Shown: positions 6,735-15,040, counted from the first letter of the stretch. The stretch is DNA of 38,419 nucleotides from Pseudolysinimonas_A sp041984585 (GCA_041984585.1 JBHIXX010000024.1:1-38419), one strand, 5' to 3'. Notes: a model not told the origin generated them from the letters alone. Numbers and translations: made by a program.

Positions 6735-7768
6735 TCGTCGACGGCATCCGCTGCATGCAGATGCGCGGAGGCACCTCCAAGGGCGCCTACTTCCTCGCGG
6801 ACGACCTGCCCGCCGACGAGGCGGCCCGCGACGACCTGCTGCTGCGGATCATGGGCAGCCCCGACCCGCGCCAGATCGACGGGATCGGCGGCGCGCATCC
6901 GCTCACCAGCAAGGTCGCCGTCGTCTCGCCGTCGGAGCATCCGGACGCCGACGTCGACTACCTGTTCCTGCAGGTCGTCGTCGACCAGCCCGTCGTCACC
7001 GATCGCCAGAACTGCGGCAATATCCTCGCCGGCATCGGGCCGTTCGCGGTCGAGCGCGGACTCGTCGCCGCCGGCGACCCCGAGACGACGGTGCGCATCC
7101 GGATGGTCAACTCCGACAGCATCGCGGTGGCCACCTTCGCCACGCCCGGCGGCGTCCCGGACTACTCGGGTCCGCTCGCCATCGACGGCGTGCCGGGGAC
7201 CGCGGGGCCGATCGACCTCGAGTTCGCCGGGACCGCCGGGTCGTCGACCAACGGGCGACTCTTCCCGACGGGGAACACCGTCGACACCGTCGAGGGCGTC
7301 GAGGTCTCCTGCGTCGACAACGGGATGCCGTCGGTGCTGCTGCGCGCGTCGGACCTGGGGCTCCGCGGCGACGAGGCGCCCGCCGACCTCGAGGCCGACG
7401 GGGAGCTGGCCGCCCGTCTGCTCGCCATCCGCCTCGCCGCCGCCGAGCTGATGGGGATGGGCGACGTGCGCGAGGCGACCGTGCCCAAGATGGTGCTGCT
7501 CTCCGCGGCCCGCGACGGCGGCGCCATCTCGACCCGCAGCTTCCTGCCCGTGCGCGTGCACACCTCGATCGGCGTGCTCGGCGCGCTCACCGTGGCGGCC
7601 GGCATCGCGACCCCGGATGCGGTCGGCCACGACCTGGCCGATCTCCCGCAGGACGGAAGTCCCCTGCGGATCGAGCATCCGACGGGTTACCTGGACGTCA
7701 CACCGACCTCGGTGCTGAGGACGGCCCGCAAGCTGTTCGACGGCGTCGTCTTCCCCCGCCCGGCCTGA
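6731..7768 (+). CDS. ligU: 4-oxalomesaconate tautomerase/isomerase (LigU/GalD, PrpF family)
   Basis: The 345-residue PrpF-family isomerase has MQMRGGTSKGAYFLADDLP near the start, GSPDPRQIDGIGGAHPLTSK, QNCGNILAGIGPFAVERG and GSSTNGRLFPTGN, all strongly matching GalD and LigU. These enzymes isomerise 4-oxalomesaconate: GalD works as a keto-enol tautomerase and LigU as a double-bond isomerase. I cannot tell the two roles apart by reading. It is an upper neighbour in the route to the LigK substrate; the hydratase in between is missing from the cluster. It shares an ATGA stop/start overlap with ligK. A 92-bp gap with a GAAGGAGC site separates it from the dioxygenase gene. Confidence 0.9.
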   Translation: MIVDGIRCMQMRGGTSKGAYFLADDLPADEAARDDLLLRIMGSPDPRQIDGIGGAHPLTSKVAVVSPSEHPDADVDYLFLQVVVDQPVVTDRQNCGNILAGIGPFAVERGLVAAGDPETTVRIRMVNSDSIAVATFATPGGVPDYSGPLAIDGVPGTAGPIDLEFAGTAGSSTNGRLFPTGNTVDTVEGVEVSCVDNGMPSVLLRASDLGLRGDEAPADLEADGELAARLLAIRLAAAELMGMGDVREATVPKMVLLSAARDGGAISTRSFLPVRVHTSIGVLGALTVAAGIATPDAVGHDLADLPQDGSPLRIEHPTGYLDVTPTSVLRTARKLFDGVVFPRPA

Positions 7769-7860
7769 CCGCACCGCCCCCGACTCCCGCCACCGACGAA
7801 CCCACCGACCACCGACGCACCTCCCGCCTCACCGGCCGCCACCTGATCCGAAGGAGCATC

Positions 7861-8808
7861 ATGAAGCCCGGACCCCGCGACATCGCCCACATGGGGAACC
7901 TCGAGCTCTTCACGAACAAGTTCGACGAGAGCTACTGGTTCTTCAACGACCTGCTCGCCATGCGCGAGTTCGCCCGCGAGGGCGACTCGGTCTACCTGCG
8001 CACCTGGGACGACTACGAGAACTGGTCGATCAAGCTGACCCCGCGGGAGAAGTCCGGGGTCGGCCTCGTGCAGCACCGCGCGTCGTCGCCCGAGGCGCTC
8101 GACCGGCTCGTCGCCTCGATCGAGGCCTCCGGCCGCGGCGAGGGCTGGGTCGACGGCGAGTACGGCGTCGGCCGCGTGTACCGGTTCACCGACCCCGACG
8201 GCCACCCGATGGGCGTCTACTACGACACCGAGTGGTACCAGGCCACCGACGACAAGCCGGCGCTCAAGAACCAGGCATCGCGGTTCCCCGGCCACGGGGT
8301 GAACGCCCGCCGGCTCGACCACATCAACTACCTCGGCGCCAGCGTCGAGGACAACGCCGCCTTCGCGAAGGACGTGCTCGGCCTCGAGGACACCGAGCTG
8401 ATCCAGCTCGACAGCGGCAAGATCGCGGCGCACTGGTTCCACTTCCAGAACAAGTCGTACGACCTCGTCTACTCGGCCGACCACACCGGCAGCAACGGGC
8501 GCCTGCACCACATCGCGTTCGCGCCGGACACCCGCGAGGACATCCTCAAGGCGGCCGACATCTTCCTCGAGAACGGCATCCACATCGAGTCGGGGCCGCA
8601 CAAGCACGCCATCAACCAGACCTTCTTCCTCTACGTCTGGGAGCCCGGCGGCAACCGCATCGAGTTCGCCAACGCCGGCGCCCGCCTGCTGCTCGCCCCC
8701 GACTGGAAGCCGGTCGTGTGGACCGAGGAGGAGCGCAAGAAGGGCCAGGCCTGGGGCATGAAGACGATCGAGTCGTTCCACACCCACGGGACGCCGGTCA
8801 TCGACTGA
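7861..8808 (+). CDS. Type I (VOC) extradiol ring-cleavage dioxygenase, catechol 2,3-dioxygenase-like
   Basis: The 315-residue protein has two vicinal-oxygen-chelate modules. Iron ligands are His154 (RRLDHINYLGA), His216 or His217 (GRLHHIAF) and Glu268 (GGNRIEF). The conserved His249 and Tyr258 complete the extradiol signature (H-x8-Y-x3-P-x-G-x3-E). It should cleave a catechol-type ring next to the diol, giving a muconic semialdehyde. Its neighbours act on 4-carboxylated products, so the substrate is more likely protocatechuate or a related 3,4-dihydroxybenzoate than plain catechol. Known protocatechuate 4,5-dioxygenases (LigAB) and gallate dioxygenases belong to the unrelated type II family, so this would be a substitute. 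Substrate and cleavage site are inference. Confidence 0.87.
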   Translation: MKPGPRDIAHMGNLELFTNKFDESYWFFNDLLAMREFAREGDSVYLRTWDDYENWSIKLTPREKSGVGLVQHRASSPEALDRLVASIEASGRGEGWVDGEYGVGRVYRFTDPDGHPMGVYYDTEWYQATDDKPALKNQASRFPGHGVNARRLDHINYLGASVEDNAAFAKDVLGLEDTELIQLDSGKIAAHWFHFQNKSYDLVYSADHTGSNGRLHHIAFAPDTREDILKAADIFLENGIHIESGPHKHAINQTFFLYVWEPGGNRIEFANAGARLLLAPDWKPVVWTEEERKKGQAWGMKTIESFHTHGTPVID

Positions 8809-8903
8809 CCCGGATGCCGCGGGGCGGGCGAGCGGATCGTCCCGTCCCGCGGACCTCCCCCTGCGCCCGCAGGCGTCGCCGGGGGACGATATCCCCGAGC
8901 CGG

Positions 8904-8923
8904 CGGCGTCGCCGGCGACGCCG
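8904..8923. repeat. 20-bp perfect palindrome between the dioxygenase and ALDH genes
   Basis: CGGCGTCGCCGGCGACGCCG is self-complementary with no loop and lies in the 136-bp gap before the ALDH gene. It could be an operator, a weak terminator or a processing site. The GAGAGGA ribosome site of the ALDH gene follows at 8931-8937. Confidence 0.4.
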
Positions 8924-8944
8924 TCACGCCGAGAGGACCGCGCC

Positions 8945-10411
8945 ATGAACCCCACGCTGACCGCGGAGAAGATCGCGACCGGGCTCTACATCGGAGGCGA
9001 GGCCCGCGACACCGCCGACCGCATCGAGGTGCGCGACCCGGCCGACCCGTCGACCGTCGTCGGGACCGCCGCCGCCGGGTCGGAGCAGGACGCGCGCGAC
9101 GCCGTCGCCGCCGCGAAGGCCGCCTACCGGTCCTGGTCGCGGCTCACGCCCCAGCAGCGCGCCGAGCGGATCGGGGAGGCCGCGGCGGCGATGGTGCCCG
9201 ACCGCGACGAGTACGCCCGCATCCTCACGCTCGAGAACGGCAAGATCCTGCACGAGTCGTGGGTCGACTTCCTCGTCTTCGAGATCCGCACCGGGCTCGC
9301 GCTGAGCGTCGCCGACGAGGTCGACGAGGAGATCGTGCTCCCCGGGCCGCCGGTCACCACCTCGGTGAAGCACCAGTCGCTCGGCGTCGTGACCATCATC
9401 GTCCCGTTCAACTGGCCGATCGCCATCCTCGGCGCCTCGCTGCCGTACGCGCTGCTCGCCGGCAACACCGTCATCCTCAAGCCGCCGCCGTCGACGCCGC
9501 TCGCGATGACCCGCGCGCTCACCGCGATGGCAGAGAAGCTTCCGGCCGGGGTGCTCAACATCGTCACCGGTCGCGACGCCGACATGCTTCCGCTCATCCA
9601 GAACGACGACGTCGCGAAGGTCTCGTTCACCGGCTCGGTCGCGGGTGGCAAGAAGATCGCCGCGCTCGCCTCGGCGAGCCTCACCCGCGTGACCCTCGAG
9701 CTCGGCGGCAACGACGCGGCGCTCATCCTCGACGACGCCGTGCTCGACGATGCGGCGCTCGACCGGCTGTTCGGCGCGATCTTCGACACCACCGGGCAGA
9801 TCTGCATGAACGCCAAGCGCGTCTACGTGCACCGCTCGCGCTACGACGAGGTGGTCGCCGGGATCTCGGAGCGGCTGGAGAAGACGGTGCTCGGCCACGG
9901 GCTCGCCGAGGGCACCACGATGGGCCCCCTGCACCAGGCGCGGCAGAAGGAGTACGTCGCCGAGCTCATCGCCGAGGCGAAGGCCGCCGGCGCGGAGGTG
10001 CGCGAGTTCGGCGAGCTGCCGGCGGACCACCCCGAGGGCAACTTCCTGCGGCCTGCGCTCGTGCTCGACCCCGACCCCGCGCTGCGCGTCGTCACCGAGG
10101 AGCAGTTCGGCCCCGTCATCCCGATCCTCCCGTTCGACGACGACGCCGAGGCCGTGCGCGCGGCGGAGGACACCTGGGCCGGGCTGTGCGCCTCGGTCTG
10201 GTCCGCCGACCTCGATCGGGCGGGGCGGATCGCCAAGAAACTCACCGTCGGCACCGTCTTCGTGAACGACCACGGCGCCACCCGCCTCGACCTGCGCGCG
10301 CCGTTCGGCGGGATGAAGGGGAGCGGATCGGGCCGCGAGCAGGGCATCGAGGGGGTGCGCGACTTCATGGACACGCGCTCCATCGGCACCCTGCACGTGA
10401 AGGCGATCTGA
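8945..10411 (+). CDS. NAD(P)-dependent aldehyde dehydrogenase, probable muconic-semialdehyde dehydrogenase
   Basis: The 488-residue ALDH-superfamily protein keeps oxyanion Asn156 (PFNWPIAI), cofactor Lys179 (ILKPPPST), general-base Glu252 (TLELGGND) and nucleophile Cys287 (GQICMNAKR). It oxidises an aldehyde to an acid. Its place straight after an extradiol dioxygenase copies the catechol meta-pathway pair (dioxygenase, then 2-hydroxymuconic semialdehyde dehydrogenase). Acting on 4-carboxy-2-hydroxymuconate-6-semialdehyde, it would give 4-oxalomesaconate, the LigU/GalD substrate. A vanillin or other benzaldehyde dehydrogenase role is the main alternative. The ATG at 8945 has a good GAGAGGA site. 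Confidence 0.88.
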   Translation: MNPTLTAEKIATGLYIGGEARDTADRIEVRDPADPSTVVGTAAAGSEQDARDAVAAAKAAYRSWSRLTPQQRAERIGEAAAAMVPDRDEYARILTLENGKILHESWVDFLVFEIRTGLALSVADEVDEEIVLPGPPVTTSVKHQSLGVVTIIVPFNWPIAILGASLPYALLAGNTVILKPPPSTPLAMTRALTAMAEKLPAGVLNIVTGRDADMLPLIQNDDVAKVSFTGSVAGGKKIAALASASLTRVTLELGGNDAALILDDAVLDDAALDRLFGAIFDTTGQICMNAKRVYVHRSRYDEVVAGISERLEKTVLGHGLAEGTTMGPLHQARQKEYVAELIAEAKAAGAEVREFGELPADHPEGNFLRPALVLDPDPALRVVTEEQFGPVIPILPFDDDAEAVRAAEDTWAGLCASVWSADLDRAGRIAKKLTVGTVFVNDHGATRLDLRAPFGGMKGSGSGREQGIEGVRDFMDTRSIGTLHVKAI

Positions 10412-10431
10412 GCGGTGGGCAGACTGGGGGG

Positions 10432-10953
10432 ATGAGCCTCCCGGTGCCCGCGGTCGTCGTGATCGGCGTCTCGGGAACGGGCAAGACCACCCTCGCCGTC
10501 GAGCTCGCCGCGTCCCACGGCGCGCGATTCGTCGAGGCCGACGACCTGCACTCGGCGGCGTCGCGGCGCAAGATGGCGAGCGGGGTGCCGCTCGACGACG
10601 CCGACCGCGCGCCCTGGCTCGCCCGGGTGGGCCGCGCCATCCGCTCCGCCCGGGCCGAGGGCGAGACGGTGGTCGTCGCCTGCTCGGCGCTGAAGCGGGC
10701 CTATCGCGCCGCCATCCGGCGCGCCGCGGGTGAGGACGTCTGGTTCGTCGCGCTCGACGTGCCGCGCGCGGAGCTCGAGCGCCGAATGCGCGAGCGGCGC
10801 GGCCACTTCATGCCCGCGTCGCTGCTCGACTCCCAGCTCGCGACCTTCGAGCCGCTCGAGCCGGGGGAGCACGGCGTCACGCTGCCCACCGTGGGCGACC
10901 CGGTCGCGGACGCCCGCGGCGCCCGCGACGCCCTCGCCGCCGCCGTCGGCTGA
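10432..10953 (+). CDS. gntK: Gluconokinase
   Basis: The 173-residue P-loop kinase has Walker A at 12-20 (GVSGTGKTT), EADDLHSAASRRKMASGVPL, DRAPWLARV and CSALKRAYR, the standard GntK pattern; the length is usual. It phosphorylates D-gluconate to 6-phosphogluconate. It starts 20 bases after the ALDH stop, preceded by a G-run. A CAGACT-n6-ATG arrangement might mark a separate, leaderless start. No gluconate permease or 6-phosphogluconate dehydrogenase gene is adjacent, so its presence at the end of an aromatic operon is unexplained and may be chance. Confidence 0.9.
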   Translation: MSLPVPAVVVIGVSGTGKTTLAVELAASHGARFVEADDLHSAASRRKMASGVPLDDADRAPWLARVGRAIRSARAEGETVVVACSALKRAYRAAIRRAAGEDVWFVALDVPRAELERRMRERRGHFMPASLLDSQLATFEPLEPGEHGVTLPTVGDPVADARGARDALAAAVG

Positions 10954-10963
10954 CCGGCCCGCG

Positions 10964-11836
10964 TCAGGCCGCGGGGTCGCCGCCCGCGGCCCGCACCCGG
11001 CGGCGCCACTTCACCAGCAGGATGACCACCGCCGTCACCAGCCCGGCGAACACGATCCAGGGCAGAAGCACCCCGAGCGCGACGAGCAGGCCGGCGAAGA
11101 AGCCGACGAACGCGCTCCATCCGGCCTGCAGTCCGCTCCAGAAGTCGCCGGGCTCCGTGGCGGGCGCCTGGGCCTCCGACCGGAGGTAGAGCGAGATGGT
11201 CGACATCGCCACCTGGTCGGCGACGTCGCGCTGCTGCGCCTGAAGGCTCTCCAGCTCGGCCTGCCGATTGCCGATCTCGGTCTCCAGCCGGATGAGGTCC
11301 TCGATGTCGGAGGCCTGGGCGAGCAGGTCGGTGAGCCGCTCGATGGTCGCGCTCAGCGCCGAGATCCGAGCCTCGAGGTCGCGCACCTCGAGGGTGACGT
11401 CGTAGCTGCTGGTACTGATCTCGTCGGCCCGGCCGAGCTCGGCGAGCTGGTCGAGCACCGCGTCGAGACGGTCGGCGGGGATGCGCAGGGTGAGCGTCGC
11501 GCTGCCCGCGTCGTAGCTGCTGGGCGCCGACTCCGAGCGGGAGTCGATGCGCCCGCCGGCGGCCTCCACGATGCGCGCCGCCTCGCGGCTCGCGGCGAGC
11601 GGGTCGTCGGCCGTCACGGTCATGTAGCCGGTGACGATGACGGAGCGGTCGGCGGTGGAGCTCTCGGCGCCGTCGGCGCCGCCGGCGGCGTCCTCCGCCG
11701 CCGCGTCGACGTCGACCTGCGGCGCCTGCGGGGCGCCGTCGACCGCGATGGACTCGTTCGCGCCGCCCGCGGCGGAGCATCCGGTGAGCAAGAGGGCGGA
11801 CACCAGCAGTGCGCCGCCGAGCAGGGATCGCCTCAT
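10964..11836 (-). CDS. DUF4349 lipoprotein
   Basis: The 290-residue product begins with a lipoprotein signal (MRRSLLGGALLVSALLL, lipobox LTGC, Cys20), then an acidic Ala/Gly-rich linker, a DUF4349 domain (VIVTGYMTVTADDPLAASRE, VEAAGGRIDSRSE, ATLTLRIPADRLDAVLDQL, VTLEVRDLEARI), a coiled coil (about 150-195) and one C-terminal membrane helix ending in a basic KWRRRVR stretch. It should be anchored outside the membrane, tethered at both ends. The family's function is not known; a cell-envelope role is assumed. A GTG three codons upstream (11845) could also be the start. It converges with gntK, leaving only 10 bases between the stops. Confidence 0.85.
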   Translation of the reverse strand: MRRSLLGGALLVSALLLTGCSAAGGANESIAVDGAPQAPQVDVDAAAEDAAGGADGAESSTADRSVIVTGYMTVTADDPLAASREAARIVEAAGGRIDSRSESAPSSYDAGSATLTLRIPADRLDAVLDQLAELGRADEISTSSYDVTLEVRDLEARISALSATIERLTDLLAQASDIEDLIRLETEIGNRQAELESLQAQQRDVADQVAMSTISLYLRSEAQAPATEPGDFWSGLQAGWSAFVGFFAGLLVALGVLLPWIVFAGLVTAVVILLVKWRRRVRAAGGDPAA

Positions 11837-11999
11837 ATCCGTCACGCTAGGGCGGACGGGATGCGACCACCACACAACGTTCATCACGATTCGGACGTCA
11901 GCGGGTCACGATCCGGCGCTGAGACCCCGCCGACCCGCGGAACCCCGCCTCACCCGCGCCGGGCGGCGGTCGGCGCCGCCCGCCAATAACATGATCGGC

Positions 12000-12791
12000 A
12001 TGGGGTTCTGGGACGGCCTGCGCCGCCTGTTCCGCCGACCCCCGCTGCTGCACGTGGCCATCGACGAGGGGGCCGGCCCGCCCGTCGTGCTGCTGCACGG
12101 GATCGCGTCGTCGTCGGTCACCTTCGAGAACGTCGTGCCGCTGCTGCGCGACCGGCACCGGGTGATCGCGATCGACCTGCTCGGGTTCGGCGCGTCGCCG
12201 TCGCCCGAGGATGCGGACTACTCGGTCGACGACCACGTGCGCTCCCTGCGCCGCACCCTGCGCCGCCTGCGGCTCGGCCCGAGCCACGTGCTCGTCGGGC
12301 ACTCGATGGGCGCCATCATCGGCGCCCGCTACGCGGCGGAGGATCGGGGCCGGGTGTCGCGCCTCGTGCTGGTGAGCCCGCCCGTCTACTTCCGTCCGGC
12401 CGAGGTGGGCTCGTCGTCCGATCGGGCGACGATGGGCCTCTACTACCGGGCCTACGAGTTCCTGCGGGCGAACAAGGACTTCACGATGGCGGCCGCCGCG
12501 CAGCTGGCCCGCCTGTCGCCGATCAAGGGGCTGCTCGACATCTCGGAGCGCAACTGGATCGCCTTCACCCGTTCCCTGCAGAACTCGATCGAGACGCAGT
12601 CCCTGCTGAGCGACCTCGCCCGTATCGAGGCGCCCGTCCAGGTCGTCTACGGCACGCTCGACGTGCTGCTCGCCCCGGAGGGGCTGCGCATCCTCGGCCA
12701 GCTGCGCGGCGTGACGGTGCACCCGGTGCAGGGGGTCGACCACGTCATCCGGCCGCGGATGGCCCGGGTCGTCGCCACCGCCGTCGGCTGA
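12000..12791 (+). CDS. Alpha/beta-fold hydrolase
   Basis: The 263-residue enzyme has VVLLHGIASSS (oxyanion region 32-34), nucleophile Ser102 in VGHSMGA, Asp221 in YGTLDVLL and His248 in VDHVIRP: a complete serine-hydrolase triad. The substrate is unknown; lactonases, esterases and meta-cleavage-product hydrolases share this fold. Two in-frame starts exist (ATG 11991 and 12000), with no Shine-Dalgarno before either. The 163-bp gap upstream is shared with the divergent DUF4349 gene. It is not an obvious pathway gene for the aromatic island, from which it is separated by two genes. Confidence 0.88.
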   Translation: MGFWDGLRRLFRRPPLLHVAIDEGAGPPVVLLHGIASSSVTFENVVPLLRDRHRVIAIDLLGFGASPSPEDADYSVDDHVRSLRRTLRRLRLGPSHVLVGHSMGAIIGARYAAEDRGRVSRLVLVSPPVYFRPAEVGSSSDRATMGLYYRAYEFLRANKDFTMAAAAQLARLSPIKGLLDISERNWIAFTRSLQNSIETQSLLSDLARIEAPVQVVYGTLDVLLAPEGLRILGQLRGVTVHPVQGVDHVIRPRMARVVATAVG

Positions 12792-12916
12792 GCGTCGCCC
12801 GAACGGGGGAGCGACGGGGGCGGACCGGTCGGCCTACCCTGACCACATCCACCCGTGACGGCTGGATCATCGGATCCGAGGGCCGTCCTGCGCATCCGGC
12901 AGTACCGGGGGGAATC

Positions 12917-13984
12917 ATGGCGGAGCCGTTCCGCATCGTCGTCGTGAACCGGCGCGCGGGCGTCGTGGCGCGCCTGGCCGCCGAGCTGGAGCTCGCGACC
13001 GCCGGGACCGTGGCGGTCGCCGACCGGCACGACGCACGCACCGTGGTCGCGGACGTGCGCCCGGATGCCGTCCTGCTCGACCCCGCCGATCTCGACCTCG
13101 TCGTCGGCATCCGCGGCGCCCAGTCGGGGACCCCGGTGATCGTGCTCTCCGGCGAGCCGGGGCTCGACGAGGCCGTGCGCGCGGTGCGCGCGGGAGCCGA
13201 CGAGTTCCTCCCCGCCGACACGCCGACCGCCGAGCTCGCCGAGCACGTGGTGCGGCTCGCCGAGACGTTCCGCGCGAGCCGCCCGTCGGCGCGACGCGCG
13301 GTGCTCGCCATCGGGGCGCACCCCGACGACGTCGAGGCGGGTGTGGGCGGCATCCTCGCGGCGCATCGCGCCGCCGGCGACCCGGTCACGGTGCTCACGC
13401 TCTCGCGCGGCCGCCGCGACGGCGGGCTGGAGCTCGCCCGCGAGGAGGCCGCCGCCGCGGCGGCGCTGCTCGACGCGCGGCTCGAGCTGCGCGACCTGCC
13501 CGCCTCGTTCACCGACTTCATGGCGGCCATCGCCGACCTGGTCGACGAGATCGCCCCGTCGCACGTCTACACCCACTCGGCCCACGACCGCCGCCAGGAC
13601 CACCGCCTGGTGCACGAGGCGACGGTCGCCGCCGCCGAGGACGTCGCCACCGTCGCCTGCTACGGCGGCACGACCGCCGCCGTCGACTTCGCGCCCACCC
13701 GGTTCGTGCCGATCGACGGCCACACCGACACCAAGCTCGCGCTGCTCGCCTGCTTCGCCACCCGCGGCGAGCGCGCCGACTATCTCGACCCGGACTTCGT
13801 GCTGGCCACCGCGCGGTTCTGGTCGCAGTACGGCGAGGGGCGTCACTGCGAGGCGCTCGAGATCGTGCGCGAGTCGGTGCTCAGCCCGGTCGCGTCGCTC
13901 GAGCTGCAGCGCGGCACCGGCGCGCACGCCGCGCCCCGTCTCGCCGCGGTGCCCGAGGCCGAGCCGGCGCGCCGCGCGGGCTGA
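12917..13984 (+). CDS. PIG-L/LmbE-family protein fused to a degenerate response-regulator receiver domain
   Basis: Residues 1-120 resemble a receiver domain: IVVVNRRAG, PDAVLLDPADLD with Asp55 at the phosphorylation position, IVLSGEPGLDEAVRAVRAGADEFL. The usual acidic pair near residue 10 is lost (N-R) and the conserved Lys of the last strand is replaced (LPAD), so phosphorylation is doubtful. Residues 127-330 are a PIG-L zinc hydrolase with AIGAHPDDVEAGVGG (zinc site 134-138), LSRGRRDGG and THSAHDRRQDHRLVHEA. Such enzymes deacetylate GlcNAc-type substrates. Other members of the superfamily act as hydratases, such as GalB of the gallate pathway. A GGGGGGAAT site precedes the ATG. Substrate unknown. 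Confidence 0.85.
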   Translation: MAEPFRIVVVNRRAGVVARLAAELELATAGTVAVADRHDARTVVADVRPDAVLLDPADLDLVVGIRGAQSGTPVIVLSGEPGLDEAVRAVRAGADEFLPADTPTAELAEHVVRLAETFRASRPSARRAVLAIGAHPDDVEAGVGGILAAHRAAGDPVTVLTLSRGRRDGGLELAREEAAAAAALLDARLELRDLPASFTDFMAAIADLVDEIAPSHVYTHSAHDRRQDHRLVHEATVAAAEDVATVACYGGTTAAVDFAPTRFVPIDGHTDTKLALLACFATRGERADYLDPDFVLATARFWSQYGEGRHCEALEIVRESVLSPVASLELQRGTGAHAAPRLAAVPEAEPARRAG

Positions 13985-14047
13985 GCCCGCCCGCCCGCCG
14001 TTCGCCCCGCCGGAGCCGCCCCACCGAGCCGCCCGTAGGCTCGGAGG

Positions 14048-15040
14048 ATGCAGTCCCGCGTACTCGGCCGCACCGGCCGCCCCGTCTCGGTCATCGGTCT
14101 CGGAACCTGGCAGCTCGGCGCCGACTGGGGCGCGGTCGACGAGGCGGACGCCCGGGCGGTGCTCGACGCGGCCCACGACGCCGGGGTGACCATGTTCGAC
14201 ACGGCCGACGTCTACGGCGACGGACGCAGCGAGCGGCTGATCGGCGCGTGGCGCGCCGATCGCGGGCTGGAGGGCGACATCCTGGTCGCCACCAAGATGG
14301 GCCGCCGCCTGCCGGAGCAGGTCGCCGAGGGCTACTCGGCGACCAACTTCCGAGACTGGACCGACCGCTCGCGCCGCCTGCTCGGCATGGACACGCTCGA
14401 CCTGGTGCAGCTGCACTGCCCGCCGAGCGCGGTCATCGAGGCGGATGCCGTCTACGACGCCCTCGACGACCTGGTGGCGAGTGGCGCGGTCGCCGCCTAC
14501 GGGATCAGCGTCGAGACGGTCGACCAGGCGCTCACGGCGATCGCGCGGCCGGGTGTCGCGTCGGTGCAGATCATCCTCAACGCGTTCCGGCTCAAGCCGC
14601 TCGACGAGGTGCTCCCGGCGGCGCGCGCCGCGGGTGTGGGCATCATCGCGCGCGTCCCGCTGGCGAGCGGACTGCTCTCCGGCCGCTACACCCGCGACAC
14701 CGCGTTCGCCGCCGACGACCACCGCAGCTACAACCGCGGCGGCGAGGCGTTCGACGTCGGGGAGACGTTCTCGGGCGTCGACTACGAGACCGGCGTCGAC
14801 GCCGCCCTAGAGTTCGCGGCGCTCGCCGCCGCCCGCGGCCTCGAGCCGGCCACGGCGGCGCTCGCCTGGGTGTCGCAGCTCGACGGGGTCAGCACGGTGA
14901 TCCCGGGGGCGCGCTCGCCGGAGCAGGCGCGGGGCAACGCCGCGGCCGGCGAGGTGGCCCCGCTCGGGGCGGAGTTCGGCGACGCGGTGCGGGCGATCTA
15001 CGACCGCCGGTTCCGCACGGCGGTGCACCCGCGCTGGTGA
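14048..15040 (+). CDS. Aldo/keto reductase (AKR superfamily)
   Basis: The 330-residue TIM-barrel oxidoreductase has the full catalytic tetrad: Asp51 and Tyr56 (FDTADVYG), Lys83 (ATKMGRR) and His123 (VQLHCPP). The C-terminal cofactor loop is ALAWVSQLDGVSTVIPGARSPEQ. It reduces a carbonyl with NADPH; the substrate is unknown. The GGAGG motif touches the ATG directly, which is too close to work as a ribosome site. TAGGCT at 14036-14041 lies 6 bases before the ATG, so a leaderless transcript beginning at the start codon is likely. Confidence 0.88.
   Translation: MQSRVLGRTGRPVSVIGLGTWQLGADWGAVDEADARAVLDAAHDAGVTMFDTADVYGDGRSERLIGAWRADRGLEGDILVATKMGRRLPEQVAEGYSATNFRDWTDRSRRLLGMDTLDLVQLHCPPSAVIEADAVYDALDDLVASGAVAAYGISVETVDQALTAIARPGVASVQIILNAFRLKPLDEVLPAARAAGVGIIARVPLASGLLSGRYTRDTAFAADDHRSYNRGGEAFDVGETFSGVDYETGVDAALEFAALAAARGLEPATAALAWVSQLDGVSTVIPGARSPEQARGNAAAGEVAPLGAEFGDAVRAIYDRRFRTAVHPRW

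Noticed and set aside
8809..8944. Short unannotated gene between the dioxygenase and ALDH genes
   Set aside because: Only hairpin-rich GC sequence and the ALDH ribosome site are seen; no frame with a plausible start and codon pattern.
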